Under the pieces are notes generated by a model. That model had not been told where the DNA came from and did no database searches. It worked only from the letters and a program-made list of their open reading frames with translations. A stretch of DNA of 64,000 bases from CAVZOY01 sp963777095 (lineage in GTDB: Bacteria > Actinomycetota > Actinomycetes > Mycobacteriales > Geodermatophilaceae). Position numbers and translations under genes: made by a program. Position 1 is the first letter of the stretch, and each line of letters starts with the position of its first letter. The DNA lies in assembly GCA_963777095.1 (NCBI GenBank), contig CAVZOY010000001.1, positions 862,868 to 926,867 on the forward strand, given 5' to 3'. Of this stretch, positions 16,525 through 27,811 are shown one piece after another.

Positions 16525-17773
16525 GCCGGCTGCGGGCCGTGCCCGTTGTTGTGCGCTCCCGGGTCACCGGCAGGACGACCCTCGGGGCCCTGCGCGGGAC
16601 CCGGCACCGGCGGCTGCGACGGCGGGCCGAACTGCGGCGCGGGGCCGTAACCCGGCGGCAGCTGCTGCGGAGCCCTGCGGCCACCCCTGGGGCGCACCGT
16701 ACGGGGGCACCTGCGGACCGCCGGGCGCGCTCGGCCCGGAGCCGCCGGCCCGCTGCCGCGGCGCGACCTGCGGCAGCGGCACCGTCTGCACGATCCGCTT
16801 GACGATGTGGTCGGCGGGCACACCGTCGGCCAGCGCGTCGTAGCTGAGCACCAGCCGGTGCCGCAGCACGTCGGCGGTGACGTCGAGGACGTCCTGCGGC
16901 AGCACGTAGTCCCGGCCGCGCACCAGCGCGAGGGCCCGGGCTGGCGGCGATCAGGCCGAGGGAGGCGCGCGGGCTGGCGCCGTACGACACCCAGGTCGCG
17001 ACGTCCTCCATGCCGTGCTCGCGCGGCGTGCGGGTGGCCACGACGAGGCGGACGACGTAGTCGACCAGCGCGTGGTGGACGAACACCGACGTCGCGGTGC
17101 GCTGCAGCCGCACGAGCTCCCCCGGGCTCAGCACCGTGTCGGCCTCGGGCGGCTCGGCGCCCATCCGGTAGACGATCTCGCGCTCCTCCTCGGGCGTCGG
17201 GTAGTCGACGAGCACCTTCATGAGGAAGCGGTCGCGCTGGGCCTCGGGCAGCGGGTACACGCCCTCGGACTCGATCGGGTTCTGCGTCGCGAGCACCAGG
17301 AACGGGTCGGGCAGCGGATGGGTGACGCCGCCGATCGACACCTGCCGCTCGGCCATGACCTCGAGCAGCGCGGACTGCACCTTGGCCGGCGCGCGGTTGA
17401 TCTCGTCGGTCAGCACGAAGTTGGCGAAGACCGGCCCGAGCTCGGTGTCGAAGGCGTCCTGGCCGGCCTTGTAGATGCGGGTGCCGATGATGTCGGCCGG
17501 CACCAGGTCCGGGGTGAACTGCAGGCGGGCGAAGGTGCCGCCGACCGCGCGGGCGAGCGTCTCGACGGCGAGCGTCTTCGCGACGCCGGGGACGCCCTCC
17601 AGCAGCACGTGCCCGCGGGCGAGCAGGGCCACGAGCATCCGCTCGACCAGCCGGTCCTGGCCGACGATCACCTTCTTGATCTCGAACAGCACCCGCTCGA
17701 GGCGGGCGGCGTCGGCCGAGGGCGGGACGGGGTACGAGGACTGCTCGACGGACGTGCTGGCAGCGCTGCTCAC
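16521..17773 (-). CDS. MoxR family AAA+ ATPase, frameshifted near 16938 and 16674
   Basis: About 416 residues if two single-base insertions (GGG 16938-16940 and CCC 16673-16675 on the + strand) are removed. The AAA core has Walker A LLEGVPGVAKT near 67-77, Walker B FVLTDEINRAPAKVQ, sensor 1 ATQNPIESEG and a lid domain restored after the first break (GRDYVLPQDVLDVT). The C-terminus is a Pro/Gln/Gly-rich tail ending HNNGHGPQPA. MoxR ATPases act as chaperones together with DUF58 and VWA partners. GTG 17773 is chosen because GAGGAG lies 4-5 bases upstream. With both bases removed the stop lands exactly in the GTGA overlap with DUF58. Confidence 0.85.
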
Positions 17774-17953
17774 GGAACTCCTCGGTCGCGGCAGTCCACG
17801 ACCCCCCGGAGCGCCGGAGGCTCGTCGACGGGACGGCGTGCCCGTCCCCCTGGCCAGTGTCCTACAGGTTCCTGGCAGGGGGTCCGCGGCGGGCGAAAAG
17901 CCACGCGCGCGGATGGCTGCCCCCGCTCTTCCGGCACTGCTAGCCTGGATGAC

Positions 17954-17987
17954 GCGTCGGGCAGCTCCCCCCGTGGCTGCCCGACGC
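17954..17987 (-). terminator. Terminator hairpin downstream of the NlpC/P60 gene
   Basis: GCGTCGGGCAGC (17954-17965) pairs perfectly with 17976-17987 around a 10-base loop. It lies 22 bases beyond the stop of the leftward NlpC/P60 gene, within the 236-bp gap before moxR. The rest of that gap shows no recognisable promoter box. Confidence 0.65.
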
Positions 17988-18009
17988 CCCAACCCCTACC
18001 GCCTGCGGG

Positions 18010-19302
18010 TCACGCCGCGCTCGGACGCACCGCACCCGCGTAGTGGTACCAGCGCATCGACGTGATCTTGACGACGTCACCGCTCTGCGGCGCCTCGATG
18101 ATCTGCCCGCCGCCCAGGTAGATGGCCACGTGGTGGATCGTCGTCGGGTTGCTCGGCGTGGTCGCCCAGAAGACCAGGTCGCCCGCTCGCAGGTTGCTCG
18201 AGCTCACCTTCGGCAGCTGGGCGTACTGCGCCCGGCTGTTGCGCGGGATCGAGATCCCGGCCTGCGCGTACGCGTACTGCGTCAGGCCGCTGCAGTCGAA
18301 ACCCCAGACACCCTGGTCGATGCCCCAGCCCCAGCCGGGACCGTTGCTGCCGCCACCGCCCCAGGCGTAGGAGAGGCCGAGGTGCTGCTTGGCCGCGTTG
18401 ATCGCGGTCTGCGCGGCCGAGCTGGAGCCCGGACCGGCCGGCGCCTGGTTGCCGCCCGACGGCTGCTCGCCGCCCTGGTTGTTGCCGCCCTGGTTGCCCG
18501 AGGACGGCGGGGCCGCCACCGGCTGGGGCTTCGGCTCAGCGGCCTCGCGCAGCCGGCGCGACCGCTCCTCGGCCTCCTGCCGGCCGACGAGGCCGGCGAG
18601 GGTGACCTGGGCATCCTTGAGCTCTGCGGCGAGCTGGGTACGGCGGACCGCCACGTCGGCGGCCTTCTGCCGGGCGGACTGCTCGGCGCTGGTGGCGCGG
18701 GCCAGCGCGTCCGCGGCCTGACGCTTCAGCGTCGTGGCCTCCTGGACGGCGACCTTCGCGCGGGCGTCGGCGTTGGCGGCCTGCTGCTGCAGCTCGGTCA
18801 CCTGGACGAGGACGTCGGACCGGTGCGCGCCGGCCGCCTCCAGCAGGGCCGCGCGCTCGATGAGCTGCGCCGGGTTGGCGGCGGTCAGCAGCGCGGCCGC
18901 ACCGGGCGAGGTGCTGCCGTCCATGTAGCTCTGGCGGGCGAAGTCGACGACCTCACCGCGGGCGACACCGAGGTCGGCCAGCGCCTTGTCGGCCGCGGCC
19001 TCGGCGGCGGTGGCCCGCTGCTCGGCGGCCTGGAGCTCCTCCTGGGTCGCCTGGAACGAGTCGAGCGCGATGGCCGCTTCGGCGCGGGCGGCGTCCACCT
19101 GCGCCTGGGCGCGGTCGAGGCGGGCGGCGAGGATGCCGATCCGCTCGGTGAGCGCATCGGCCTGGGAGCGGGCCTCGGCGATCGCGTGGTCGCCCGGCGC
19201 GGCCGACGCCGTCGCGGGAGCCAGGCCGGCGAGCACACCGAAGGCGAGCCCGGCGGCGAGCACCGTGCCGACGGCGCGGGAGGTCGTGCGCGTTCGCTTC
19301 AC
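18010..19302 (-). CDS. Secreted NlpC/P60 peptidoglycan endopeptidase (RipA-like, C40)
   Basis: This 430-residue protein has a Sec signal peptide (1-35, ending ASAAPGD). A long coiled coil (about 38-255, with SYMDGSTSP near 123) is followed by a Gly/Asn/Gln/Pro linker and a C-terminal NlpC/P60 domain (about 310-430). Catalytic Cys337 lies in FDCSGLTQYAY, the His in IHHVAIYLGGG, and the third polar residue follows in EAPQSGDVV. It hydrolyses D-glutamyl-meso-diaminopimelate bonds during cell separation. The coiled coil probably autoinhibits or targets it. Position next to moxR and near acn matches mycobacterial ripA/ripB. Confidence 0.9.
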   Translation of the reverse strand: MKRTRTTSRAVGTVLAAGLAFGVLAGLAPATASAAPGDHAIAEARSQADALTERIGILAARLDRAQAQVDAARAEAAIALDSFQATQEELQAAEQRATAAEAAADKALADLGVARGEVVDFARQSYMDGSTSPGAAALLTAANPAQLIERAALLEAAGAHRSDVLVQVTELQQQAANADARAKVAVQEATTLKRQAADALARATSAEQSARQKAADVAVRRTQLAAELKDAQVTLAGLVGRQEAEERSRRLREAAEPKPQPVAAPPSSGNQGGNNQGGEQPSGGNQAPAGPGSSSAAQTAINAAKQHLGLSYAWGGGGSNGPGWGWGIDQGVWGFDCSGLTQYAYAQAGISIPRNSRAQYAQLPKVSSSNLRAGDLVFWATTPSNPTTIHHVAIYLGGGQIIEAPQSGDVVKITSMRWYHYAGAVRPSAA

Positions 19303-19394
19303 GTCCCGGTTGATCGGCCCCGGAGACGTCCGCGTTGAGCGCGCCTCCCCCTACGGGGTGAGACGCGCCGGACGAGTGACCCGTGGGCGCTGGT

Positions 19395-19468
19395 CCACTC
19401 TTGCGGCGGATTGCACAGTCTTGCGCGGATGCAACGGCGCAAGAGCGTGGCCAACACCGCAAGAGTGG
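19395..19468 (-). terminator. Nested inverted repeat downstream of the acyl-CoA ligase gene
   Basis: CCACTCTTGCGG (19395-19406) is exactly complementary to 19457-19468. Inside it TCTTGCGC (19419-19426) pairs with 19437-19444. The core CTTGCG therefore occurs four times in alternating orientation within 74 bases. It follows the leftward ligase stop (19488) and precedes the NlpC/P60 gene, so it is placed to terminate the former. A regulatory role cannot be excluded. Confidence 0.5.
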
Positions 19469-19487
19469 CCGTGCGGATGCGCGCTGC

Positions 19488-21035
19488 TCAGTTGACCTGC
19501 CGCTCACCCGAGGACCAGAACGCCTCGCGCAGCTTGAACTTCTGGATCTTGCCGGTGGCCGTCCGCGGGATGGCCTCCCGGAACTCGACCTTCTTCGGGA
19601 TCTTGTAGCCGGCGATCTTGCCGCGGCAGTGGGCGATGATGTCGGCCTCGCTGATCTGCTCGCCCTCGGCGACCACGACGAGTGCCGTCACCAGTTCGCC
19701 CCACTTGTCGTCCGGGATGCCGATGACGGCGACCTCCGCGACGGCGGAGTGGCTGAAGACGGCGTCCTCGACCTCGATCGACGACACGTTCTCCCCGCCG
19801 GTGATGATCACGTCCTTCTTGCGGTCGGAGATCGTGAGGTAGCCGCCGTCGTCCATCGAGCCGCCGTCGCCGGTGTGGAACCAGCCGTCGTCCAGGGCCT
19901 CGGCGGACGCGTCGGGGTTCTCCCAGTAGCCGGCGAGCACGGTGTTGCTCTGCGCCAGCACCTCGCCGGTGTCGTTGATCGTCAGGCGGGTGCCCAGCGA
20001 GGGGACGCCGGCGCGCGACAGCTTCTTGGCCCGCTCCTCGGCGTCGAGGTCGTCGTACTCGGCGCGTGGCCGGTTGATGGTGAGCAGCGGAGCGGTCTCG
20101 GTGAGGCCGTAGATCTGGTTGAACTGCCAGCCCAGCTCCTCCTCGACGCGCGCGATCGTCTTCGACGGCGGCGGGGCACCGGCGACGATGATCCGTACGC
20201 GGTCGCGCCCGGGGATGGCGCCCTCCCAGCTCGCGGCGGCGTCGAGGACGGCGTTCCAGACGGCGGGTGCCCCGGCCATGACCGTCACCCCGTGCCGCTC
20301 GACCCGCCGCAGGATCTCCGCGCCGTCGACCTTGCGCAGCACCACCTGCTTCGCACCCATGCCCGCGAACGAGTAGGGCAGGCCCCAGCCGTTGCAATGG
20401 AACATCGGCAGCGTGTGCAGGTAGACGTCGCGGTCGCTGACCTGCATGTGCATCGCGAAGGTGACCGCGTTGACCCAGATGTTGCGGTGCGTCATCTGCA
20501 CGCCCTTGGGCCGGGCCGTCGTGCCGCTCGTGTAGTTGATCGTCGCGGTGGCGTCCTCGTCGGGCTCGGCCCACGGGCGCGGCTCGGCGTCGAAGCGGAG
20601 CAGCTGCTCGTACTCCTCCCCCGTGCCGAACCGGTGCTCGGCCTCCGTGCCGTCGGTGCAGCCCTTGAGCGATGCCTCCAGCTCGGGGTCCACCATCAGC
20701 ACCCGGGCACCGCTGTGCCCGACGATGTAGCGCACCTCGTCCGGGGAGAGTCGGAAGTTGATCGGGACGACCACCCGCCCGGACGACGGGACGGCGAGCA
20801 GAAGCTCGAGCAGGCGTGCGGAGTTGTGGCTGACGATCGCCACGCGCTCGCCCTCGCCGATGCCGAGCTCGTCGAGCCCGGCCTGCATCGCGCGCCCGCG
20901 CCGGGCCACCTCGCGGTAGCTCAGCTCGCCGAGCGAGGGCGCCGGCTGGTCCGGCTCGTCGACGACGCCGATCCGTTCGCCGTAGACCAGCTCGGCCCGG
21001 TCGAGGAAGTCACGACTGGTCAGGGGGACGCGCAT
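19488..21035 (-). CDS. Long-/medium-chain acyl-CoA synthetase (FadD-type AMP-binding ligase)
   Basis: This 515-residue ANL-superfamily ligase activates a carboxylic acid to its CoA thioester through an acyl-adenylate. Motifs are the P-loop INYTSGTTARPKGVQMTHRN near 166-185, IYGLTETAPLLT near 287-298, DGWFHTGDGG and the C-terminal hinge and Lys motif ISDRKKDVIITGGENVS with GKIQKFKLREAF. It has no transmembrane segment. It stands between the NlpC/P60 and PAP2 genes, an insertion relative to the mycobacterial order. A palindrome upstream (21091-21107) may be a regulator site. Chain length preference cannot be read from sequence. Confidence 0.9.
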   Translation of the reverse strand: MRVPLTSRDFLDRAELVYGERIGVVDEPDQPAPSLGELSYREVARRGRAMQAGLDELGIGEGERVAIVSHNSARLLELLLAVPSSGRVVVPINFRLSPDEVRYIVGHSGARVLMVDPELEASLKGCTDGTEAEHRFGTGEEYEQLLRFDAEPRPWAEPDEDATATINYTSGTTARPKGVQMTHRNIWVNAVTFAMHMQVSDRDVYLHTLPMFHCNGWGLPYSFAGMGAKQVVLRKVDGAEILRRVERHGVTVMAGAPAVWNAVLDAAASWEGAIPGRDRVRIIVAGAPPPSKTIARVEEELGWQFNQIYGLTETAPLLTINRPRAEYDDLDAEERAKKLSRAGVPSLGTRLTINDTGEVLAQSNTVLAGYWENPDASAEALDDGWFHTGDGGSMDDGGYLTISDRKKDVIITGGENVSSIEVEDAVFSHSAVAEVAVIGIPDDKWGELVTALVVVAEGEQISEADIIAHCRGKIAGYKIPKKVEFREAIPRTATGKIQKFKLREAFWSSGERQVN

Positions 21036-21090
21036 GCCGGCTCCCGGGATCCGCTCGACGTGGTCCCCGTCACGCTAGCCCGTCGATGTT

Positions 21091-21107
21091 GATCAGGTGA
21101 CCTGATC
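21091..21107. promoter_or_regulatory. Palindrome upstream of acyl-CoA ligase gene (putative operator)
   Basis: GATCAGG and CCTGATC flank a TGA centre, 56 bases upstream of the leftward ligase start at 21035. The size and symmetry fit a dimeric repressor site (for example TetR or GntR class). No regulator gene is adjacent. Confidence 0.4.
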
Positions 21108-21114
21108 GTTCGGC

Positions 21115-21186
21115 GTCCTGGCTCGCCGTCGACAGTGATCCAGGACCCCACGCGGTGAGCCGGGACCCCACCCGGTGAGCCAGGAC
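21115..21186. repeat. 20-base tandem repeat inside a 10-bp inverted repeat
   Basis: Units at 21141-21160 and 21161-21180 differ at 2 of 20 positions (core GGACCCCACnCGGTGAGC), with a partial third unit at 21181-21186. The outer 10-mer GTCCTGGCTC (21115-21124) is complementary to 21177-21186. The structure lies just beyond the stop of the leftward PAP2 gene (21193) and could terminate it. Confidence 0.55.
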
Positions 21187-21192
21187 GACGGG

Positions 21193-22155
21193 TCAGGCGG
21201 GCGCCGGCTCCGAGGCCCGCCGGGGCACGCGGCGGAGGACGAGCACCACGACCGCGGCGTACAGCGCGCCGAGCAGCGTGTCGACGACGTAGTGCTCGCC
21301 GGACCACACCAGCACGACGGGCATCAGCGCGGCGTAGAGCACCAGACCGGTCCGCTGCCACGCCCGGCGGGCCGCCGGCAGCAGGAACAGACAGGTCAGG
21401 ACGGCGAAGCCGGTGTGCAGCGACGGCACCGCGGCCACCAGGTTGACCTGGGCCTGGCTGTGCTCGAGGAGGGCACCGGCGCGAGGGAGGCCTAGCACCG
21501 CCCAGCCCGCGTTGCTGATCCGCTCGACCGGCTCGATCACGCCCTCCTTGGCCGCGAGCCACGGTGGCGCGGCCGGGTAGAGGACGTAGGTGACCAGCCC
21601 GGCCAGCGAGAGCGCCAGGACCATCCGGACGTAGCGCGCCCACTGCGGCCGGTTCCGCGACCAGAGCACCGCCAGCACCAGCGGGGTGACGACGAAGTGG
21701 CTGCAGTAGACGAGGGTCGCCACGGCCTCCCACGCGCGGGAGTCGACGTGCGCCTGCAGCCACACGGTCGGCAGCACGCCGGCCCCGAGCCAGCGGTCGG
21801 CGGCCGCGACGTCGGCCACGTGCACGGTCATGCCGAGCCCGTCGGCGAACCCGCGGCTCGCGTCGTAGGCCAGCAGCACCGCTCCCAGCGGCAGCCAGTC
21901 GGCGAGCAGCCGCAGCACCTGGCGCCACCCGTCGGCGACGGCGTGCACCGCGAGACCGGCCAGCACCCAGCCCAGCAGCACCACGCGATCGGTGGGCAGA
22001 CCGGTCGCCAGCGCGGAGAGGACGAAGACCACGGGCACGCAGACCCAGGCCAGCCGGCGCAGCGGCAGAGCCGTCCGCACCCTCGGGACGGAGGGCGGGA
22101 GGCCTTCTGCAGGGAGGAACGCCGGGGTCGGCGCCGTCGGCTCGACCGCGGTCAC
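21193..22155 (-). CDS. PAP2-superfamily membrane phosphatase / inositolphosphotransferase-like
   Basis: The GTG at 22155 gives 320 residues with about six to seven membrane helices (first at about 35-55, last at about 285-303) and the PAP2 motifs AAVPSLHTGF near 240 (C2) and WSGEHYVVDTLLG near 280 (C3). The family hydrolyses or exchanges lipid phosphates. Bacterial members of this layout resemble the inositolphosphorylceramide-synthase-like branch and may act on envelope lipids. The longer upstream extension is rejected because it would overlap the divergent aconitase gene. The 217-bp gap to acn shows no convincing promoter box on either strand. Confidence 0.82.
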   Translation of the reverse strand: MTAVEPTAPTPAFLPAEGLPPSVPRVRTALPLRRLAWVCVPVVFVLSALATGLPTDRVVLLGWVLAGLAVHAVADGWRQVLRLLADWLPLGAVLLAYDASRGFADGLGMTVHVADVAAADRWLGAGVLPTVWLQAHVDSRAWEAVATLVYCSHFVVTPLVLAVLWSRNRPQWARYVRMVLALSLAGLVTYVLYPAAPPWLAAKEGVIEPVERISNAGWAVLGLPRAGALLEHSQAQVNLVAAVPSLHTGFAVLTCLFLLPAARRAWQRTGLVLYAALMPVVLVWSGEHYVVDTLLGALYAAVVVLVLRRVPRRASEPAPA

Positions 22156-22372
22156 GTGCCGGGACGCTAGCCGCGCGGAGCCGCCCGCGGGGAGGCCCCA
22201 CGCGACTCTTCCCCGGATTTCGGGACGGCAGTGACGCGGGAGAAGTGGTGCGATGCAGGTCACGGAGGAGGAAAGGGTCGCCTCACCCGCCCTCCGCGGG
22301 ACCGTCCTGGGATGATCGGGGCGGACGACAACAGAACACGCGCGAGAACCGACGAGGGGTAGGCGCAGAGCA

Positions 22373-25203
<2,831 letters not shown>

Positions 25204-25204
<1 letters not shown>

Positions 25205-25290
25205 TGGACCTGGGCCTGGGTGGTCGCGGCTACCTGCTCACCGGCGCGAGCCGGGGGCTCGGTTTCGCGGCCGCCCAGGCCCTCGTCCCG
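25204..25290 (+). pseudogene. 5' fragment of a short-chain dehydrogenase gene
   Basis: The ATG overlaps the acn stop (TGATG) and encodes MDLGLGGRGYLLTGASRGLG followed by FAAAQALV, a textbook SDR cofactor-binding N-terminus. SDR similarity stops after about 28 residues, where a GC-rich hairpin segment begins, and no remaining SDR domains follow. The gene therefore appears truncated by a deletion or insertion. The fragment is in frame with the GTG at 25309 that may start the chelatase gene. Confidence 0.65.
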
Positions 25291-25332
25291 GACCATGCTG
25301 CGCAGCCCGTGAAGGCCCCCCGCCCCCCACCC

Positions 25333-25361
25333 CTCGCAGGCTCCCGGCGGGCCCCTGCGAG
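25333..25361. repeat. GC-rich hairpin between acn/SDR fragment and sirohydrochlorin chelatase
   Basis: CTCGCAGG (25333-25340) pairs with CCTGCGAG (25354-25361) around a 13-base GC-rich loop, inside a C-rich segment (25308-25368). It marks where the SDR fragment ends and could be an acn terminator or part of a dispersed intergenic repeat. Confidence 0.5.
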
Positions 25362-25375
25362 CGGGCCCAGTACTG

Positions 25376-26050
25376 GTGGCCTGCGCGCACGGCACCCGCA
25401 ACCCGACCGGCCGGCGGCTGATCGCCGAACTCGCGCTGGCGGCGCGGCGGCTGCGGCCCGGGCTGACCACCACCGCGGCCTTCGTCGACGTCCAGCCGCC
25501 CACCGTGGCCGATGTCGTCGCCGAGCTGTCGGCCGGGGGTCGCTCGTCGGTCGTCGTTCCGCTGCTGCTGTCGGGCGGCTACCACGTGCACGTCGACATC
25601 GCCCGCGCCGTCGACGGTGCCGCGGGCGCGGTGTCGGCCCGCCCGCTCGGACCTGATCCCCGGCTCGTCGAGGTGCTCGCCGAGCGGCTGGTCGGCGCCG
25701 GGGCCGACCCGTCGGACGGCGGCACCGCCGTCGTCCTGGCCGCGGCCGGATCGAGCGACCCGCGTTCGGTGGCCGACGTCGAGGCCACGGCGGCCCTGCT
25801 GCAGGAGCGCTGGGCCGGGCCGGTGACGACGGGCTACGGCTCCGCGGCGAAGCCTGCCGTCCCGGACGCCGTGGCCGCGGCCCGCTCGGCCGGCGCCACG
25901 CGCGTGGTGCTCGCTTCCTACCTGCTGGCCCCGGGCCACTTCCACGACAAGCTCGTCGCCGCGGGCGCCGACGCGGTCACCGCTCCCCTGCTGCCCGACG
26001 ACCGCATCGCTGCCGTCCTGCTCGACCGCTACGACGCCGCACTGGGCTAG
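25376..26050 (+). CDS. Sirohydrochlorin chelatase (CbiX/SirB family)
   Basis: This 224-residue CbiX-type protein has two repeats of the chelatase fold. ACAHGTRNPTGR carries the metal-binding His at the N-terminus, LLLSGGYHVHVDI follows in the first half, and LASYLLAPGHFHDKL gives the second His set. It would insert iron or cobalt into sirohydrochlorin for siroheme or cobalamin. The only in-frame start is GTG 25376, which cuts into the first beta strand (PVLVACAHG). Removing one base from the GGGCCC at 25363-25368 would extend the frame to GTG 25309, so the true start is probably upstream. Confidence 0.85.
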   Translation: MACAHGTRNPTGRRLIAELALAARRLRPGLTTTAAFVDVQPPTVADVVAELSAGGRSSVVVPLLLSGGYHVHVDIARAVDGAAGAVSARPLGPDPRLVEVLAERLVGAGADPSDGGTAVVLAAAGSSDPRSVADVEATAALLQERWAGPVTTGYGSAAKPAVPDAVAAARSAGATRVVLASYLLAPGHFHDKLVAAGADAVTAPLLPDDRIAAVLLDRYDAALG

Positions 26051-26331
26051 GCCGTCCAGCCGAGGAAGGCGTCGCCGATCACGGCGGTGAGCACGAGCAC
26101 CGCCGCGGCGACGACCGGGACGGCCGGGGTCCACCACGAGCGGCGGATGGCCAGCTTGAGCAGGTAGAAGGCGAGCGCGATCCAGAAGATCCACAGCGGC
26201 GCCAGCGCATACAGCGGAATCGCGAGCCCGCTGACCGCGTAGAAGAAGCCGACGACGAGGTGCGCTGCTCCCGCGAGGGTCGCGACGATCCAGGGACCGA
26301 CGGGAGAGCGCTCAACGGACGTGGACGTCAT
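26047..26331 (-). CDS. Small three-helix membrane protein
   Basis: This 94-residue protein has hydrophobic segments at about 13-36, 38-60 and 70-90, charges mainly in ERSP and AIRRSW, and no catalytic motif. It is a hypothetical inner-membrane protein. Its TAG stop and the TAG stop of the convergent chelatase gene share the palindrome CTAG at 26047-26050, so the two genes overlap by four bases. Confidence 0.7.
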   Translation of the reverse strand: MTSTSVERSPVGPWIVATLAGAAHLVVGFFYAVSGLAIPLYALAPLWIFWIALAFYLLKLAIRRSWWTPAVPVVAAAVLVLTAVIGDAFLGWTA

Positions 26332-26432
26332 ACCGGAAGTGTGGACGGCGGTGATGACCTGCGGATCAGGGATTTCCCCCGACCTTCGCTACAGCCGCTG
26401 CAACGAGGTCGATACAGCGACTGCACGAACCA

Positions 26433-26903
26433 TCAGGACGGTGCGAGCAGCCCGCGCAGCTCGCCGAGGAGCGCCTCCCGGGCGTCCTCCCGCTGGTGCC
26501 AGGCGGCGGGCGTGGCCTGCAGGAGGGCGATCCGCCAACGACCGCCGTCGTCGACCGCGACCATCGTGTGCACGGTCAGCAGGTCGGGATCGAGGTCGTT
26601 GCCGCCCGCCGGGATCATCCCCGCGTGCGCGTGCAGCACGGCGACGCCGGAGGCCATGGGCCGCACCGAGCGGATGAGGGCGAGGTAGAGCGGCGTCTGG
26701 TGGGAGCCGAAGATCTTGCGGAACTCCGCCGCGATCGACAGCCGGCCCGCGGTCTGCGAGCCGTCGAAGCCGATGAGCTCGCCGTCGTCCGCGAAGCCCG
26801 ACGACACCGCCGCTCCGCTGCGCTGGTTCCAGCCGTCGATGAAGGCGGCGTAGAGCGCGCGGATCTGGGCGTCGTGCGGGTGCGCTGCGGTCACGCGGGT
26901 CAT
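26433..26903 (-). CDS. SgcJ/EcaC-type NTF2-fold protein
   Basis: This 156-residue protein of the SgcJ/EcaC (SnoaL-like, cystatin/NTF2 fold) family shows IRALYAAFIDGWNQRSGAAV, FADDGELIGFDGSQ and the C-terminal RWRIALLQATPAAWH. Members are small alpha+beta-barrel proteins of largely unknown substrate. The ATG at 26903 has GAGGAG very close upstream, so the GTG at 26894 could be the true start. The 193-bp region between it and the next gene at 27097 shows nothing recognisable. Confidence 0.75.
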   Translation of the reverse strand: MTRVTAAHPHDAQIRALYAAFIDGWNQRSGAAVSSGFADDGELIGFDGSQTAGRLSIAAEFRKIFGSHQTPLYLALIRSVRPMASGVAVLHAHAGMIPAGGNDLDPDLLTVHTMVAVDDGGRWRIALLQATPAAWHQREDAREALLGELRGLLAPS

Positions 26904-27096
26904 TCTCCTCTGCGGTGCCTGGGACGGCTGTGACGCTAGTGCCGAGAGACGACGTGGCGTCGGCCACCGCGCCGTCGCATCGTGTCGTCGTTTCCCGTGG
27001 GGGACGACCGGGGGGTACGGGACGCCGAGGCGTAGGTCCCAGGTGTGCGAGCCCCGCGCCTCGCCGGGGCAACCCGGCGCGCGACATCCGGCGCTA

Positions 27097-27666
27097 TCAG
27101 ACAGTCCGGTCGGACTGCTTGCGGACTCGGAAGCGGAGGATGGTGGCGTCGCCCGACCGCGTGCTACTGATCGGTTCCAGGTCTGTCCTCGCAAGGCCCG
27201 GGGACGAGAAGCGGATGCCGTCGCCGAGCAGAACCGGCAGGACGTACACCAGGATCTCGTCGACGAGCCCCCGCTGCAGGCACTGGCCGGCCACGTCGGC
27301 GCCGAGGATTTCGAGGTTCCTGCCGCCGGCAGCGTCCAGTGCCGTGGCGACCGCTTCGCCGATGTCGCCGGTGAGGATCGTGACGTTCGGGTTCGGCGGC
27401 TCCAGCGGCCGATGGGTGAGGAGGAACATGGGTCCGGAGACGGGGTAGTCGGCGCTGCCCGGCTCCTCGGTCTTCATCCGGTCGCCTACCTCCCACGTCC
27501 GCCGGCCGACGAGCATGGCGCCGGTGGCCGCTGCGATCTCGGCGACATCGTCCGGTGCCATGAAGTCGGCGAGAGCGCGATCACGCCCCCAGTCCATGGA
27601 ATGGCCGGGACCGGCGATGAAGCCGTCGAGCGACATGCACCGGTTCACGACAACCTTGCCGCTCAT
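27097..27666 (-). CDS. Dihydrofolate reductase / RibD C-terminal family protein
   Basis: This 189-residue member of the RibD_C family starts KVVVNRCMSLDGFIAGP, with MDWGRD, MLVGRRTWEVG and a C-terminal LVDEILVYVLPVLLGDGIRF, all typical positions of this NADPH-binding fold. Genomes of soil actinobacteria carry many uncharacterised copies. Function beyond probable NADPH-dependent reduction is unknown. It is a paralogue of the gene at 11236-11811, though not a close one. Confidence 0.83.
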   Translation of the reverse strand: MSGKVVVNRCMSLDGFIAGPGHSMDWGRDRALADFMAPDDVAEIAAATGAMLVGRRTWEVGDRMKTEEPGSADYPVSGPMFLLTHRPLEPPNPNVTILTGDIGEAVATALDAAGGRNLEILGADVAGQCLQRGLVDEILVYVLPVLLGDGIRFSSPGLARTDLEPISSTRSGDATILRFRVRKQSDRTV

Positions 27667-27811
27667 GTCACGACCGCCATCCCTGGGGCATCACCGCACA
27701 TCCGACCTTTCCCGAGCGGACGCCTGGGAGACCGTAGCGCGCGGTGTCACGGTGCAGATCTTTCGCCGATCGGGCCAGTCGGGAGCCCTTGTTCGGCACA
27801 GTCGTCGCGGC

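Noticed and set aside
21115..21186. CRISPR-like repeat
   Set aside because: Only two full units with no spacers between them and no cas genes.
26990..27018. GTTT...GGGTAC resembling another SigF promoter
   Set aside because: The spacer is 19 bases and no rightward gene follows. Both neighbours are on the - strand.
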